Below are positions 31,326 through 41,784 of a stretch of 64,000 bases of DNA, one piece after another. Numbering within the stretch: position 1 is the stretch's first letter; each line of letters starts with the position of its first letter. This DNA is from Burkholderia sp. USMB20 (lineage in GTDB: Bacteria; Pseudomonadota; Gammaproteobacteria; Burkholderiales; Burkholderiaceae): positions 124,001 through 188,000 of the forward strand of contig NZ_JTAN02000013.1 of NCBI RefSeq assembly GCF_000949135.2, read 5' to 3'. The notes beneath the pieces are model-generated. The model was not told the DNA's origin. It searched no databases and saw only the letters and a list, made by a program, of their open reading frames with translations. The position numbers and the translations under genes are program-made.

Positions 31326-32216
31326 ATGAATGCCTCGAGTTCTGTTTCGGATTTCGTCACCGTCCGCGGTGTCAAGCTGCATGTGCGGCGCTGGGGCCGG
31401 CCCGATGCGCCGACGCTGTTCATGCTGCACGGCTGGATGGACGTCGCGGCATCGTTCCAGTTCGTCGTCGACGCGCTCGCGGGCGACTGGCAGGTGATCG
31501 CGCCGGATGCGCGCGGCTTCGGCCTGTCCGACTGGCCGGTCGCGCGGCAGGGCGGCGGTCATTACTGGTTCCACGAGTACCTGGGCGATCTCGACGCGCT
31601 GGTTGATCACTATGCGCCGACCGGCGAAGTCAACCTGGTCGGGCACAGCATGGGGGCGAACGTCGTGTGCCTGTACGCGGGCGCGCGGCCGGAGCGCGTG
31701 CGGCGCGTGGTCGACCTCGAAGGGTTCGGGCTCGCCCCCGCGCGGGCCGAGCAGGCGCCGCGCCGGCTGCGCGGCTGGCTCGACGAGCTGCGCGCGCCGC
31801 CGGTGCTGCGCCCGTACGCGTCGCACGACGACGTGGCGGCCCGGCTGACCAAGACCAATCCGCGGCTCGATCCGCGCCGCGCGGCGTTCCTCGCCGCGCA
31901 CTGGTCGAAGCGCGGCGACGACGGCCTGTATCACCTGCTGGCGGATCCCGCGCACAAGATGGCGGGCCCGCAGCTGTACCGGCTCGACGAGGTGATGGCC
32001 GTCTGGAAGCAGGTGCGCGCGAAGGTGCTGCACGTCGAGGCCGTCAATTCGCCGACGCTCGCCTACATCGCGGGCGACATCCCGCTGGCCGAGTTCAAGG
32101 CGCGCTTCGGCGCGTTCCCCGACTGGCGCGAAAAGCTCGTCGAGGATGCCGGCCACATGGTCCATCACGACCAGCCGGAGCAGGTCGCGGCGCTGATCGA
32201 GGCGTTCTGCGCATAG
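31326..32216 (+). CDS. Alpha/beta hydrolase of unknown substrate
   Basis: A 296-residue hydrolase: oxyanion region FMLHGWMD at 32-39, nucleophile elbow GHSMGA with Ser108, and catalytic His277 in AGHMVHHD. No signal peptide. The ATG at 31326 has a T-run and GGCGGC upstream rather than a strong site, but the N-terminus MNASSSVSDFVTVRGVKLHV fits the family. It shares fold but little sequence with the hydrolase at 22593. Substrate unknown. Confidence 0.85.
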   Translation: MNASSSVSDFVTVRGVKLHVRRWGRPDAPTLFMLHGWMDVAASFQFVVDALAGDWQVIAPDARGFGLSDWPVARQGGGHYWFHEYLGDLDALVDHYAPTGEVNLVGHSMGANVVCLYAGARPERVRRVVDLEGFGLAPARAEQAPRRLRGWLDELRAPPVLRPYASHDDVAARLTKTNPRLDPRRAAFLAAHWSKRGDDGLYHLLADPAHKMAGPQLYRLDEVMAVWKQVRAKVLHVEAVNSPTLAYIAGDIPLAEFKARFGAFPDWREKLVEDAGHMVHHDQPEQVAALIEAFCA

Positions 32217-32298
32217 GCCGGCGGCGGCAGCGGCGGGGCAGGCGGGCGGCGCATTTGCCGCATTGCAGTAGAATGAAGCTTCACCTGCCATACCGCCA

Positions 32299-33129
32299 AT
32301 GAACGCTGATCTCCACTGCCATTCGAATGTTTCCGACGGGTTGCTGTCGCCTGCCGACGTCGCGCGCCGCGCCCATGCCGGCGGCGTGACCCTGTGGGCG
32401 CTGACCGACCACGACGAGATCGGCGGCCAGGCGGCGGCGCGCAGCGAGGCGGAAGCGCTCGGCATGCGCTATCTGAGCGGCGTCGAGATTTCGGTCACGT
32501 GGGCGTCGCGCACCGTGCACATCGTCGGGCTGCACATCGATCCGTCGAACCCGACGCTCGTCGACGGCCTGTACCGTACGCGCCACGGCCGTGCGGCCCG
32601 CGCGAAGGCGATCGCCGCGCAGCTCGAGACGCTCGGCATCCCCGGCGCGTACGAAGGCGCGCTGAAGTACGTGTCGAATCCCGACCTGATCTCGCGCACC
32701 CACTTCGCGCGTTTCCTGGTCGAGAACGGCCATGCCGCATCGACGTCCGACGTGTTCGACCGCCTGCTCGGCGACGGCAAGCCGGGGTTCGTTCCGCACC
32801 GCTGGGCGACGCTGTCCGACGCCGTCGCATGGATTCGCGCGGCGGGCGGCGAGGCCGTGGTCGCACACCCGGGCCGCTACCGCTATACGCCGGTCGAATT
32901 CGACGCATTCTTCGGCGAATTCATCGATCTCGGCGGCCGGGCGATCGAGGTCATCACGGGCAGCCACACGCCCGACCAGTACCGCGAATACGCGGACGTC
33001 GCGCGCCGCTTCGGCTTCGAGGTGTCGCGCGGTTCGGATTTCCATGCGCCGGGCGAGGGCCGCGTCGAACTCGGCAGCCTGCCGCCGTTGCCGCCCGACC
33101 TGAAACCGGTCTGGGAGCGCTGGCTCTGA
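32299..33129 (+). CDS. PHP-domain phosphoesterase (RNase AM / YciV family)
   Basis: A 276-residue PHP metal-dependent phosphoesterase. Metal motifs are DLHCHSNVSDG (HxH), TDHDEIGG, AVVAHPGRYRYT and the C-terminal RGSDFHAPG. E. coli YciV (RNase AM) is a 5'-3' exoribonuclease acting on short 5'-monophosphorylated RNA, for instance during 23S rRNA 5'-end maturation. A yciO homologue follows 79 bp downstream, a pairing known from other proteobacteria. Confidence 0.88.
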   Translation: MNADLHCHSNVSDGLLSPADVARRAHAGGVTLWALTDHDEIGGQAAARSEAEALGMRYLSGVEISVTWASRTVHIVGLHIDPSNPTLVDGLYRTRHGRAARAKAIAAQLETLGIPGAYEGALKYVSNPDLISRTHFARFLVENGHAASTSDVFDRLLGDGKPGFVPHRWATLSDAVAWIRAAGGEAVVAHPGRYRYTPVEFDAFFGEFIDLGGRAIEVITGSHTPDQYREYADVARRFGFEVSRGSDFHAPGEGRVELGSLPPLPPDLKPVWERWL

Positions 33130-33208
33130 CGCGTCGCGGCCGCTTGCCGTTCGCCGTTCGCGCTGCCGTCGAGGCGCGCATCCGACTTCTCCCTCTTTAC
33201 GTGTCCCC

Positions 33209-33841
33209 ATGTCCCAGTTCTTCAGGATTCATCCGGATAATCCGCAGCCGCGCCTGATCAAGCAGGCCGCGGACATCGTCAGCAAGGGCGGCGTGATCGC
33301 AATGCCGACCGATTCGAGCTACGCGCTCGCGTGCCACCTCGACGACAAGGACGCGGTCGAGCGCGTGCGCCGCATCCGCGGTCTCGACGAGAAGCAGCAC
33401 CTGTCGCTGCTCGTGCGCGACCTGTCGGAACTGGCCAACTTCGCGATGGTGGACAACCGTCAGTACCGGCAGATCAAGTCGGTGACGCCGGGCCCGTACG
33501 TGTTCATCCTGCAGGCAACCAAGGAAGTGCCGCGCCGGCTGTCGCATCCGTCGCGCAAGACGATCGGGCTGCGCGTGCCCGATCACGCGATCACGCTCGC
33601 GCTGCTCGAGTCGCTGGGCCAGCCGCTGCTCGGCACGACGCTGATCCTGCCGCCGGACGACGAGCCGCTGAACGATCCCGACGACATCCGCGCGCGGCTC
33701 GAGAAGCAGGTCGATCTCGTGATCGACGGCGGCGCGTGTCCGCGCGAGCCGTCGACGGTGATCGACCTGACGGGCGACGCGCCGCAGCTCGTGCGCGCGG
33801 GGCGCGGCGCGCTCGAACCGTTCGGGCTGGCGGCCGCGTAA
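33209..33841 (+). CDS. YciO-family protein related to threonylcarbamoyl-AMP synthase
   Basis: A 210-residue YrdC-like-domain protein (GGVIAMPTDSSYALACHLDD; KQHLSLLVRDLSELANFA; HPSRKTIGLRVPDH). TsaC/Sua5 enzymes make threonylcarbamoyl-AMP for the tRNA t6A modification. YciO proteins share the fold, but their role in vivo is less clear. The sequence style and pairing with the PHP gene fit YciO better than TsaC. Confidence 0.85.
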   Translation: MSQFFRIHPDNPQPRLIKQAADIVSKGGVIAMPTDSSYALACHLDDKDAVERVRRIRGLDEKQHLSLLVRDLSELANFAMVDNRQYRQIKSVTPGPYVFILQATKEVPRRLSHPSRKTIGLRVPDHAITLALLESLGQPLLGTTLILPPDDEPLNDPDDIRARLEKQVDLVIDGGACPREPSTVIDLTGDAPQLVRAGRGALEPFGLAAA

Positions 33842-33886
33842 GCGCCATTCATTTTTGCGCGAGTGCGCTTGTTACAATAACGCGAT

Positions 33887-34549
33887 ATGGACGCTTCCCT
33901 GATTCAGACCATCGCCGTCTACGCGCTGCCCGTGATCTTCGCGATCACGCTGCACGAGGCTGCGCACGGCTATGCCGCGCGCCTGCTCGGCGACAACACC
34001 GCCTACATGATGGGGCGCGTGTCGTTCAACCCGATGCGCCACATCGATCCGCTCGGCACGATCGCGATTCCGCTCGTGATGTATTTCCTGACCGGCGGCG
34101 CTTTCCTGTTCGGCTATGCGAAGCCGGTGCCGGTATCGTTCGGCAACCTGCGCGATCCGCGCTGGGGCAGCCTGTGGGTGGCGCTCGCGGGTCCGGCCTG
34201 CAACTTCGTGCAGGCGCTGGTCTGGGGCGTGCTGACCATCGTGCTGCCCGCGGCCGGCATCGACGAGCCGTTCTTCACGCGGATGGCCTATGCGGGCGTC
34301 AGCGCGAACCTGGTGCTCGGCGTGCTGAACCTGTTTCCGCTGCCGCCGCTCGACGGCGGCCGCATCCTCGCGGCACTGCTGCCGCCGAAGCAATCGATCG
34401 CGCTGTCACGCATCGAGCCGTACGGTTTCATCATCGTCCTCGTGCTGGTCACGACGGGCGTGCTGACGAATTTCTGGCTGCGCCCGCTCGTGAACGCCGC
34501 GGCCGGCGTGCTGAGCGCCATCCTGTCTCCCTTCGCCTCGCTTTTCTAA
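33887..34549 (+). CDS. Site-2-protease-family (M50) membrane metalloprotease
   Basis: A 220-residue membrane protein. The zinc motif HEAAH is at residues 23-27, inside the first membrane helix, and the third ligand motif NLFPLPPLDGGRI is near residue 145. Four to six hydrophobic helices are present. It lacks the PDZ domain of RseP and belongs to the minimal bacterial subgroup. Substrate unknown. It ends 8 bp before trpS. Confidence 0.88.
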   Translation: MDASLIQTIAVYALPVIFAITLHEAAHGYAARLLGDNTAYMMGRVSFNPMRHIDPLGTIAIPLVMYFLTGGAFLFGYAKPVPVSFGNLRDPRWGSLWVALAGPACNFVQALVWGVLTIVLPAAGIDEPFFTRMAYAGVSANLVLGVLNLFPLPPLDGGRILAALLPPKQSIALSRIEPYGFIIVLVLVTTGVLTNFWLRPLVNAAAGVLSAILSPFASLF

Positions 34550-34557
34550 CGACAATC

Positions 34558-35760
<1,203 letters not shown>

Positions 35761-35769
35761 CCTGACGGC

Positions 35770-36372
35770 ATGCGCGAACCCGTCATTGCCGCCGCGGGCG
35801 GCCACGTCGCCCAGACCGAGCCGTCGCGCTGGGTCAGCCGGTGGTCGCGGCTCGTCCCGGCGGGCGGCGCGGTGCTCGACGTCGCCGCGGGCGGCGGCCG
35901 CCATGCGCGCTGGTTTGCGTCGCACGGGCATCCGGTCGTCGCGCTCGACCGCGATCCGGCCGCGCTGGCCGCATTGCGCGCGATTCCCGGCGTCGACGCG
36001 CACGACGCCGATCTCGAGGGCGCGCCCTGGCCGCTGCCGGCCGGCGCGTCGTTCGCGGCGGTGATCGTCACCCATTATTTGCACCGTCCGCTCTGGCCCC
36101 ATCTGCTCGATGCGGTGGCGCCGGGCGGCGTGCTGATCTACGAAACCTTCGCGCAAGGAAACGAAACGGTCGGCAAACCGTCCAACCCCGCGTTCCTGCT
36201 CGCCCCGGGCGAGCTGCTGGACGCGGTGCGCGGCCGCCTGCGGGTGGTCGCGTACGAGGACGGATTCGTCGCCGCGCCGCGCGAGGCGTTCGTGCAGCGC
36301 ATCTGCGCGGTACGCGAGGGCGCGACCCCGACGGCGGGGGCGGGAATTCCACGTTACGAACTGCCCGGCTAA
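35770..36372 (+). CDS. Class I SAM-dependent methyltransferase
   Basis: A 200-residue methyltransferase. Motif I is [16 protein letters not shown], followed by the acidic VVALDRD at the end of beta-2, and [20 protein letters not shown] around motif IV. It resembles the tellurite-resistance TehB-like group of small methyltransferases. Substrate unknown. The start is 9 bp after trpS, so it is likely co-translated. Confidence 0.82.
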   Translation: MREPVIAAAGGHVAQTEPSRWVSRWSRLVPAGGAVLDVAAGGGRHARWFASHGHPVVALDRDPAALAALRAIPGVDAHDADLEGAPWPLPAGASFAAVIVTHYLHRPLWPHLLDAVAPGGVLIYETFAQGNETVGKPSNPAFLLAPGELLDAVRGRLRVVAYEDGFVAAPREAFVQRICAVREGATPTAGAGIPRYELPG

Positions 36373-36419
36373 TCCGCTACAATCTCAACGTTTACCGGTA
36401 CATCAATCAATCGCGTTTC

Positions 36420-37325
36420 ATGGCTAACGGCACCCAAGACGGCATTCAAATCCGCGGCAGCATCCCCGCGATCGTCACCCCGATGCTCGAAGACGGCAGT
36501 CTCGACCTGCCGGCGTTTCGCAAACTGATCGACTGGCACATCGCGGAAGGCACCGACGCACTCGTCGTGGTCGGCACGAGCGGCGAGTCGGCAACGCTCA
36601 ACGTCGAAGAGCACATCCTGATGATCCGCACGGCGGTCGAGCATGCGGCGAAGCGCATCCCGATCATCGCGGGCGCAGGCGGCAATTCGACCGCCGAGGC
36701 GATCGAACTGACGAAGCACGCGAAGGCCGTCGGCGCCGACGCGACGCTGCAGGTCGTGCCGTACTACAACAAGCCCACGCAGGAAGGGATGTACCGGCAC
36801 TTCAAGGCGATCGCCGAAGCGGTCGACCTGCCGGTGATCCTGTACAACGTGCCGGGCCGCACCGTCGCGGACATGGCGCACGAGACGACGCTGCGCCTCG
36901 CGCAGGTGCCGGGCATCATCGGCGTGAAGGAAGCGACCGGCAACATCGATCGCGCCGCGCACCTGATCAAGGCCGCGCCGAAGCATTTCGCGATCTACAG
37001 CGGCGACGATCCGACCGCGATCGCGCTGATGCTGCTCGGCGGCCACGGCAACATCTCGGTGACGGCGAACGTCGCGCCGCGCGCGATGAGCGACCTGTGC
37101 CGTGCAGCGCTGGCCGGCGACGTCGCAACGGCGCGCGAGCTGCACATGAAGCTGCTGTCGCTGCACAAGAACCTGTTCATCGAGGCAAACCCGATTCCGG
37201 TGAAGTGGGCGCTGCAGGCGATGGGCAAGATGCAGGGCGGCATCCGCCTGCCGCTTACGCCGCTCGACGAGCGCTGCCACGATGTCGTACGTTCGGCCCT
37301 CGTCGAGGCCGGCGTCCTCGCCTGA
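36420..37325 (+). CDS. dapA: 4-hydroxy-tetrahydrodipicolinate synthase
   Basis: A 301-residue TIM-barrel lyase that condenses pyruvate with aspartate semialdehyde, the first committed step to lysine and diaminopimelate. The Schiff-base lysine is Lys170 in GVKEATGN, with Tyr142 in LYNVPGRT. Both correspond to E. coli Lys161 and Tyr133. The frame is open to 35841, but that part overlaps the methyltransferase. bamC follows, as in E. coli, where the neighbour was first named dapX. Confidence 0.96.
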   Translation: MANGTQDGIQIRGSIPAIVTPMLEDGSLDLPAFRKLIDWHIAEGTDALVVVGTSGESATLNVEEHILMIRTAVEHAAKRIPIIAGAGGNSTAEAIELTKHAKAVGADATLQVVPYYNKPTQEGMYRHFKAIAEAVDLPVILYNVPGRTVADMAHETTLRLAQVPGIIGVKEATGNIDRAAHLIKAAPKHFAIYSGDDPTAIALMLLGGHGNISVTANVAPRAMSDLCRAALAGDVATARELHMKLLSLHKNLFIEANPIPVKWALQAMGKMQGGIRLPLTPLDERCHDVVRSALVEAGVLA

Positions 37326-37331
37326 GGCTCA

Positions 37332-37354
37332 GGCGGCCGCGTCCTGCGGCCGCC
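37332..37354. repeat. GC-rich hairpin between dapA and bamC
   Basis: GGCGGCCGC and GCGGCCGCC pair perfectly around a 5-base loop. No T run follows, so it is not a standard terminator. It may stabilise the dapA mRNA end or be a factor-dependent stop. Confidence 0.5.
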
Positions 37355-37436
37355 GGCTCGACCCCTCATCAACCCGCACCGGCCGGCTCCGTCCGGCGCC
37401 GCTCCTGACGAGCGTTCTAGCAAGACGAAGGATTTC

Positions 37437-38582
37437 ATGAAACGTTTCGCCTTTTCCTCTCGCGCCATCCAGGTTTCGGTGGTGGCGCTGGCGCTGGGCG
37501 CGCTCGCCGGCTGCGATACGCTGAACGACTATCTGGCTCCTGACCGGGTCAACTACAAGAACACGGGTTCGGCGCCGCCGCTCGCGGTGCCGAGCGACCT
37601 GAAGCCGGTGCCGACGACCCAGCAGTTCGTCGCGCCGCCGAGCAACGCCGGTCTCGGCACGCTGCCGCCGCGGGCGACCACGGCCTCCGGCAACGCGACC
37701 GACGGCGTCCCGAGCGCGCAGGATCCGCTCGGCATGCATATCGAGCGCGACGGCGATCGCCGCTGGCTCGTCGTGGACGGGCGCACGCCCGAGCAGCTGT
37801 GGCCGATCCTGAAGGAGTTCTGGCAGGAAAACGGCTTCTCGCTGAAGACCGACGCACCGTCGACCGGCATCATGGCCACCGACTGGGCCGAGAACCGCGC
37901 GAACATTCCTGACGACTGGTTCCGCCGCACGATCGGCAAGGTCATCGACTTCGCATACTCGTCGGGCACGCGCGACCGTTTCCGCACGCTCGTGAACCGC
38001 ACGCCGGACGGCAACACCGACATCTCGATCACGCACAGCGCGATGGAGGAAATGATGGTCGGTCCGCAGGGCGGCACGTCGTCGCGCTGGGAAGAGCGTC
38101 CGCGCAACCCGGTGCTCGAAGCCGTGTTCCTGTCGAAGCTGATGCAGAAGTTCGGCCTGAGCGATGCGCAGGCGAAGCAGCTGCTGACCGATGCGCGTCC
38201 CGCGACGGCGCCGGCGAAGGTCGCAGACACGAGCGGCGGCGCCGCGACGCTGCAGCTGGCGGAATCGTTCGACCGTGCGTGGCTGCGCGTCGGTCTCGCG
38301 CTCGACCGTACCAACTTCGCGGTCGACAATCGCGACCGCGAGAAGGGCCTGTACACCGTCCGCTACGCGAACACGATGGAAGAGCTGAAGCGCGACGGGC
38401 TGTTCGGCAAGCTGTTCTACGGCGGCCCGTCGGCGGCCAAGCCGGGCAAGGAATACCTGGTCAACGTGCGCGCGCAGGGCAATGGCGGTACGCAGGTCGC
38501 GGTGGTCGACGCGAACGGCCAGGTCGACAACTCGTCGGACGCGCAGCGGCTCATTTCGCTGCTGCAGGCCCAGCTGAACTGA
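37437..38582 (+). CDS. bamC: Outer membrane assembly lipoprotein BamC
   Basis: A 381-residue lipoprotein of the BAM complex, which inserts beta-barrel proteins into the outer membrane. The lipobox LAGC gives Cys26. An unstructured BamD-binding region (SAPPLAVPSDLKPVP) is followed by two helix-grip domains at about 100-220 and 265-380. E. coli BamC has 344 residues. It is downstream of dapA, the conserved neighbour. The stop is 4 bp before the next gene. Confidence 0.92.
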   Translation: MKRFAFSSRAIQVSVVALALGALAGCDTLNDYLAPDRVNYKNTGSAPPLAVPSDLKPVPTTQQFVAPPSNAGLGTLPPRATTASGNATDGVPSAQDPLGMHIERDGDRRWLVVDGRTPEQLWPILKEFWQENGFSLKTDAPSTGIMATDWAENRANIPDDWFRRTIGKVIDFAYSSGTRDRFRTLVNRTPDGNTDISITHSAMEEMMVGPQGGTSSRWEERPRNPVLEAVFLSKLMQKFGLSDAQAKQLLTDARPATAPAKVADTSGGAATLQLAESFDRAWLRVGLALDRTNFAVDNRDREKGLYTVRYANTMEELKRDGLFGKLFYGGPSAAKPGKEYLVNVRAQGNGGTQVAVVDANGQVDNSSDAQRLISLLQAQLN

Positions 38583-38586
38583 CCGC

Positions 38587-39363
38587 GTGCGCTTCGCCAG
38601 CCTTGGTAGCGGCAGCGAAGGCAACGCGCTGGTCGTCGAGGTGTCGAGCGGCACGACGACCACCCGCGTGCTGCTCGACTGCGGTTTTTCTGCGAAGGAG
38701 ATCGAGCGCCGCCTCGGCCGCCTGAATCTCGGCATCGACGATCTCGATGCGATCCTCATCACCCACGAACACAGCGACCACGTCGGCAGCGCGCTGACGC
38801 TCGCGCGGCGCGGGTCGCTGCCGCTCTACATGAGCTGGGGCACGGCGCGCGCAGTGGGCGCGGACGAGGCCGATGTCGATCTCCACGTGTTGTGGGGCGA
38901 CGAGACGGCCGCGATACGCGATCTGGCCGTGATGCCCTATACGGTGCCCCACGACGCGCGGGAACCGCTCCAGTTCGTCTTCATGGACGGCTGTCGCCGG
39001 CTCGGCGTGCTGACCGACGTCGGCATGGCCACGCCGCACATCACGACCGTCCTGAGCGGCTGTGACGCGCTGGTGCTCGAATCCAACCACGATACCGCGA
39101 TGCTCGCCGGGAGCCGCTATCCGCAGTCGCTGAAGGCGCGGATCGGCGGCAATCATGGCCACCTGAGCAACGATGCCGCCGCCGGCATCCTCGCATCGCT
39201 CGAACGCAGTCGCCTCCAGCATCTGGTCGCGGCGCACCTGAGCCAGCAGAACAACCGGCCCGAGCTGGCCCGCCAGGCGTTTGCCGGTGTGCTGGGAACG
39301 GACGGGGAGGAGGTGGTCGTGGCCACGCAGGACGCGGGCTTCGACTGGCTGACGCTCGGTTGA
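38587..39363 (+). CDS. Metallo-beta-lactamase-fold hydrolase (YycJ/WalJ-like)
   Basis: A 258-residue hydrolase with GTG start (RFASLGSGSEGNALVVEV follows). The metal motif THEHSDHVG is near residue 60, with further ligands in DVGMATPHI, LESNHD and AAHLSQQNN. The N-terminal GSGSEGN is typical of the YycJ/WalJ subgroup, putative DNases linked to cell-wall control in Gram-positives. The role in Gram-negatives is unknown. Last gene before a strong terminator. Confidence 0.88.
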   Translation: MRFASLGSGSEGNALVVEVSSGTTTTRVLLDCGFSAKEIERRLGRLNLGIDDLDAILITHEHSDHVGSALTLARRGSLPLYMSWGTARAVGADEADVDLHVLWGDETAAIRDLAVMPYTVPHDAREPLQFVFMDGCRRLGVLTDVGMATPHITTVLSGCDALVLESNHDTAMLAGSRYPQSLKARIGGNHGHLSNDAAAGILASLERSRLQHLVAAHLSQQNNRPELARQAFAGVLGTDGEEVVVATQDAGFDWLTLG

Positions 39364-39447
39364 GCGGGCGCAGAGCGGCGCGGGAAGGGGTGGGCGGCGG
39401 CTTGGCCTGCTTGCCTGCCGGGTGCGATGCGCGGAACCGACAGACGT

Positions 39448-39479
39448 AAAAAAACCGGCCCGAAGGGCCGGTTTTTTTT
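39448..39479. terminator. Bidirectional intrinsic terminator
   Basis: AAACCGGCCC and GGGCCGGTTT pair around GAA, flanked by seven A before and eight T after. It ends the dapA-bamC run and the convergent Ala/Ser-rich lipoprotein gene. Confidence 0.95.
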
Positions 39480-39495
39480 CAGCTGATGCTGAGGC

Positions 39496-39759
39496 TTACT
39501 GGCTTGCGCCCGAAGCCGGAGCAGCCGTCGCTGCCGAAGCAGCCGACGCCACAGCAGCAGCTGCGTCGCTCGCAGCAGCCGTTGCCGACGAAGCAGCAGC
39601 CGAAGCGTCGCTCGCAGCACCAGCAACTGCCGAAGCAGCCGACGAAGCAGCAGCCGATGCGTCGCTAGCAGCCGACGAAGCAGCTTGATCAGCGCTCTTG
39701 TTGCAAGCAGCCAGTGCAACAGCAGCCAACAGGGAAGCTACGAGGAGGGATTTCTTCAT
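39496..39759 (-). CDS. Small Ala/Ser-rich lipoprotein with internal repeats
   Basis: An 87-residue lipoprotein with lipobox LAAC (Cys19) and AAGGA before the ATG. The mature part has almost only Ala, Ser and Asp, with repeated DASAAASSA-like units, ending ATAAPASGASQ. Periodicity and composition suggest a long helix, like a miniature Lpp-type or antifreeze-like rod. The opposite strand also has long open frames because of the repeats, but without binding sites. Function unknown. Confidence 0.8.
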   Translation of the reverse strand: MKKSLLVASLLAAVALAACNKSADQAASSAASDASAAASSAASAVAGAASDASAAASSATAAASDAAAAVASAASAATAAPASGASQ

Positions 39760-39988
39760 GATCACGTCCTTTTATGGTTAAAGGTAAGCAACAGCGCGAA
39801 ACAATACCGGTAATGTGCTCCAACACCGACCTGGGCCGCTGGTGGAGACGCACTTCTAGAGCGTGAATCTTCCCTACGGCTTGGGCGGAAATTATATGCA
39901 CTTTCCTATCGACCGTCGACAAATGCGGGGTCAATACGTTGTCTTTCCCATACAGAATTTGATCTGCACGGGCATACGGGGCGGCCCA

Positions 39989-41209
39989 CTAAATCCGGTA
40001 TCCGACCCGCAGCCAGCCCGCACAATACCATTCGTGCAGCAAGGCTGTCATCGAGGGAGCCCGGGATAGTGTTACAAACCGTTTCGCCTCCATGTGGCGG
40101 AGATTGGCCAGTTCGGGCAGCCATTCGCCGGCTTGCTCGAGCGGTTGTTCCTCGCCATTAATGAAGTACGATCGCGCGTTATACATCAATGCGGCGCGTC
40201 TGTCGAGATGCACGCCCCGGCGCGATGCCTGCGCGACGAACGCGGCCTCGGACAGCGGCCGCGCCGGCGGCTCGAATACGACGTTCGATTTGGGCTCGCT
40301 CAGGTAGCAGCCGAGGAATTCGGCGACGTCGCGCTTGCGCCAGCGGATCGCCTCGACGATCTCGGCGACGCGCTCGACCATCGCCGGCGGCAGTTGCGCG
40401 GGGGTGTCGACCGCCGGCTGCTTGGGGTCGCGGTAGAGTGCGTCGCCGCGCTCGTCGCGCAGGCCGCCGCGTTCCGCGAGGTAGTACAGGAATTGCGCGC
40501 CCAGCTCCCCGGCGGAGGGCGCTCGGAAGCCGATCGAGCAGGTCATGCATTCGCCTTCGGCCACGCCGTCGTGCGCGATGTGCGGCGGCAGGTACAGCAT
40601 GTCGCCCGGCTCCAGCACCCATTCGTCGCTCGGCTCGAAATGCTCGAGGATCTTCAGCGGCACGTCCGGCTGCAGCGACAGGTCCTTCTGCGCACCGATG
40701 CGCCAGCGGCGCCGGCCTTCGACCTGCAGCAGGAATACGTCGTACGAGTCGAAGTGCGGGCCGACGCCGCCGCCGTCCGTCGCGTACGAAATCATCAGGT
40801 CGTCGAGACGCGCGTCCGGGATGAAGCGAAAGCGGTCGAGCAGCGCGCGCGCCGCGTCGACGTGCAGGTCGAGCCCCTGCACGAGCAGGGACCAGGATTT
40901 GCGCGAGATGGCCGGCAGCGCGCCCGGCTCGAACGGGCCGTGCGCAAGTTGCCACTTGTTACGAAAATGGGTGATCAGTCGCGATTCGGCGTCATAGTCG
41001 GCTGCCAGCTCGAACAATGCGTCGCGCGTGACAGGCGGCTTCACGCCGGGGATCGCCTGGCGGATCAGCAGCGGCTTTTTCTGCCAGTAGCGGCGCATGA
41101 ATTGCGCCGGCGTGAGGCCGCCGAGCAGCGGCGTGGGAAGATCGGAAGGCGGCGCGCCGAGCGGGGCGTCAGCGGCATCCCGCGGTTCGGCTTGAGACCG
41201 GTTGCGCAT
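39989..41209 (-). CDS. JmjC/cupin ribosomal oxygenase, RoxA (YcfD) family
   Basis: A 406-residue 2-oxoglutarate/Fe(II) dioxygenase. The iron triad is His152, Asp154 (PHFDSYDVF) and a His in LPPHIAHDG (His210 or His213). E. coli YcfD/RoxA hydroxylates Arg81 of ribosomal protein uL16. The C-terminal third is the dimerisation and winged-helix region of the family. Length is close to YcfD (373) plus an N-terminal tail. It is divergent from the SlyD-like gene with only 32 bp between starts. Confidence 0.88.
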   Translation of the reverse strand: MRNRSQAEPRDAADAPLGAPPSDLPTPLLGGLTPAQFMRRYWQKKPLLIRQAIPGVKPPVTRDALFELAADYDAESRLITHFRNKWQLAHGPFEPGALPAISRKSWSLLVQGLDLHVDAARALLDRFRFIPDARLDDLMISYATDGGGVGPHFDSYDVFLLQVEGRRRWRIGAQKDLSLQPDVPLKILEHFEPSDEWVLEPGDMLYLPPHIAHDGVAEGECMTCSIGFRAPSAGELGAQFLYYLAERGGLRDERGDALYRDPKQPAVDTPAQLPPAMVERVAEIVEAIRWRKRDVAEFLGCYLSEPKSNVVFEPPARPLSEAAFVAQASRRGVHLDRRAALMYNARSYFINGEEQPLEQAGEWLPELANLRHMEAKRFVTLSRAPSMTALLHEWYCAGWLRVGYRI

Positions 41210-41211
41210 CG

Positions 41212-41217
41212 TATAAT
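41212..41217 (+). promoter_or_regulatory. Likely -10 element of the SlyD-like gene
   Basis: A perfect TATAAT lies in the 32-bp divergent gap before the start at 41242. The -35 would lie in the oxygenase coding region, and no exact match was seen. Confidence 0.45.
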
Positions 41218-41241
41218 GAGACTTGTATTTGGGAGAATTGG

Positions 41242-41784
41242 ATGAAAATCGCAAAAAACACCGTCGTGTCGGTCGCTTACAAGCTGTCGGATGCGCAAGG
41301 CAATCTGATCGAGGAAAGCGACGAGCCGATGGTTTATCTGCACGGCGGCTATGATGGCACGTTCCCCAAGATCGAGGAACAGCTCGACGGCCAGGAGCCC
41401 GGTTACCAGGCGCAGGTTCAGCTCGAGCCGCAGGATGCGTTCGGCGACTACGATCCCGAACTCGTGAAGATCGAGCCGCGCGATCGTTTTCCCGAGCCGA
41501 TCGAAGTGGGCATGCAGTTCGAAGGCACGCCGGAAGACGGCGACGAGGAAGTGGATTCGCTGATCTACACGGTCACCGACATCGCCGAAGACAAGGTCGT
41601 GCTCGACGGCAACCACCCGCTCGCGGGCATGGCGCTGCGTTTCGCGCTCACGGTCAAGGACGTTCGCGAAGCGACCGAGGACGAGATCGAGCATGAGCAC
41701 GCGCACGGCGCGGAAGGCCTCGAAATCGTCGACGAGGACGAAGACGAGGACGGCGACGCACCGTCAGGGCGCACCCTGCACTGA
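41242..41784 (+). CDS. FKBP-type peptidyl-prolyl isomerase, SlyD-like
   Basis: A 180-residue SlyD-type isomerase. The FKBP domain is split by the insert-in-flap chaperone domain (LEPQDAFGDYDPELVKIEPRDRF, about residues 68-120) and closes with GNHPLAGMALRFALTVKDVREAT. E. coli SlyD has a long Cys/His-rich nickel-binding tail. Here the tail is short and acidic (EIEHEHAHGAEGLEIVDEDE), with only three histidines and no cysteine, so metal binding is probably weak. Confidence 0.92.
   Translation: MKIAKNTVVSVAYKLSDAQGNLIEESDEPMVYLHGGYDGTFPKIEEQLDGQEPGYQAQVQLEPQDAFGDYDPELVKIEPRDRFPEPIEVGMQFEGTPEDGDEEVDSLIYTVTDIAEDKVVLDGNHPLAGMALRFALTVKDVREATEDEIEHEHAHGAEGLEIVDEDEDEDGDAPSGRTLH

Noticed and set aside
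39422-39688. Forward open frames opposite the Ala/Ser-rich lipoprotein, and a CRISPR-like look
   Set aside because: The repetition comes from Ala/Ser codons of the reverse gene; there are no spacers of even length, and the frames lack ribosome binding sites.
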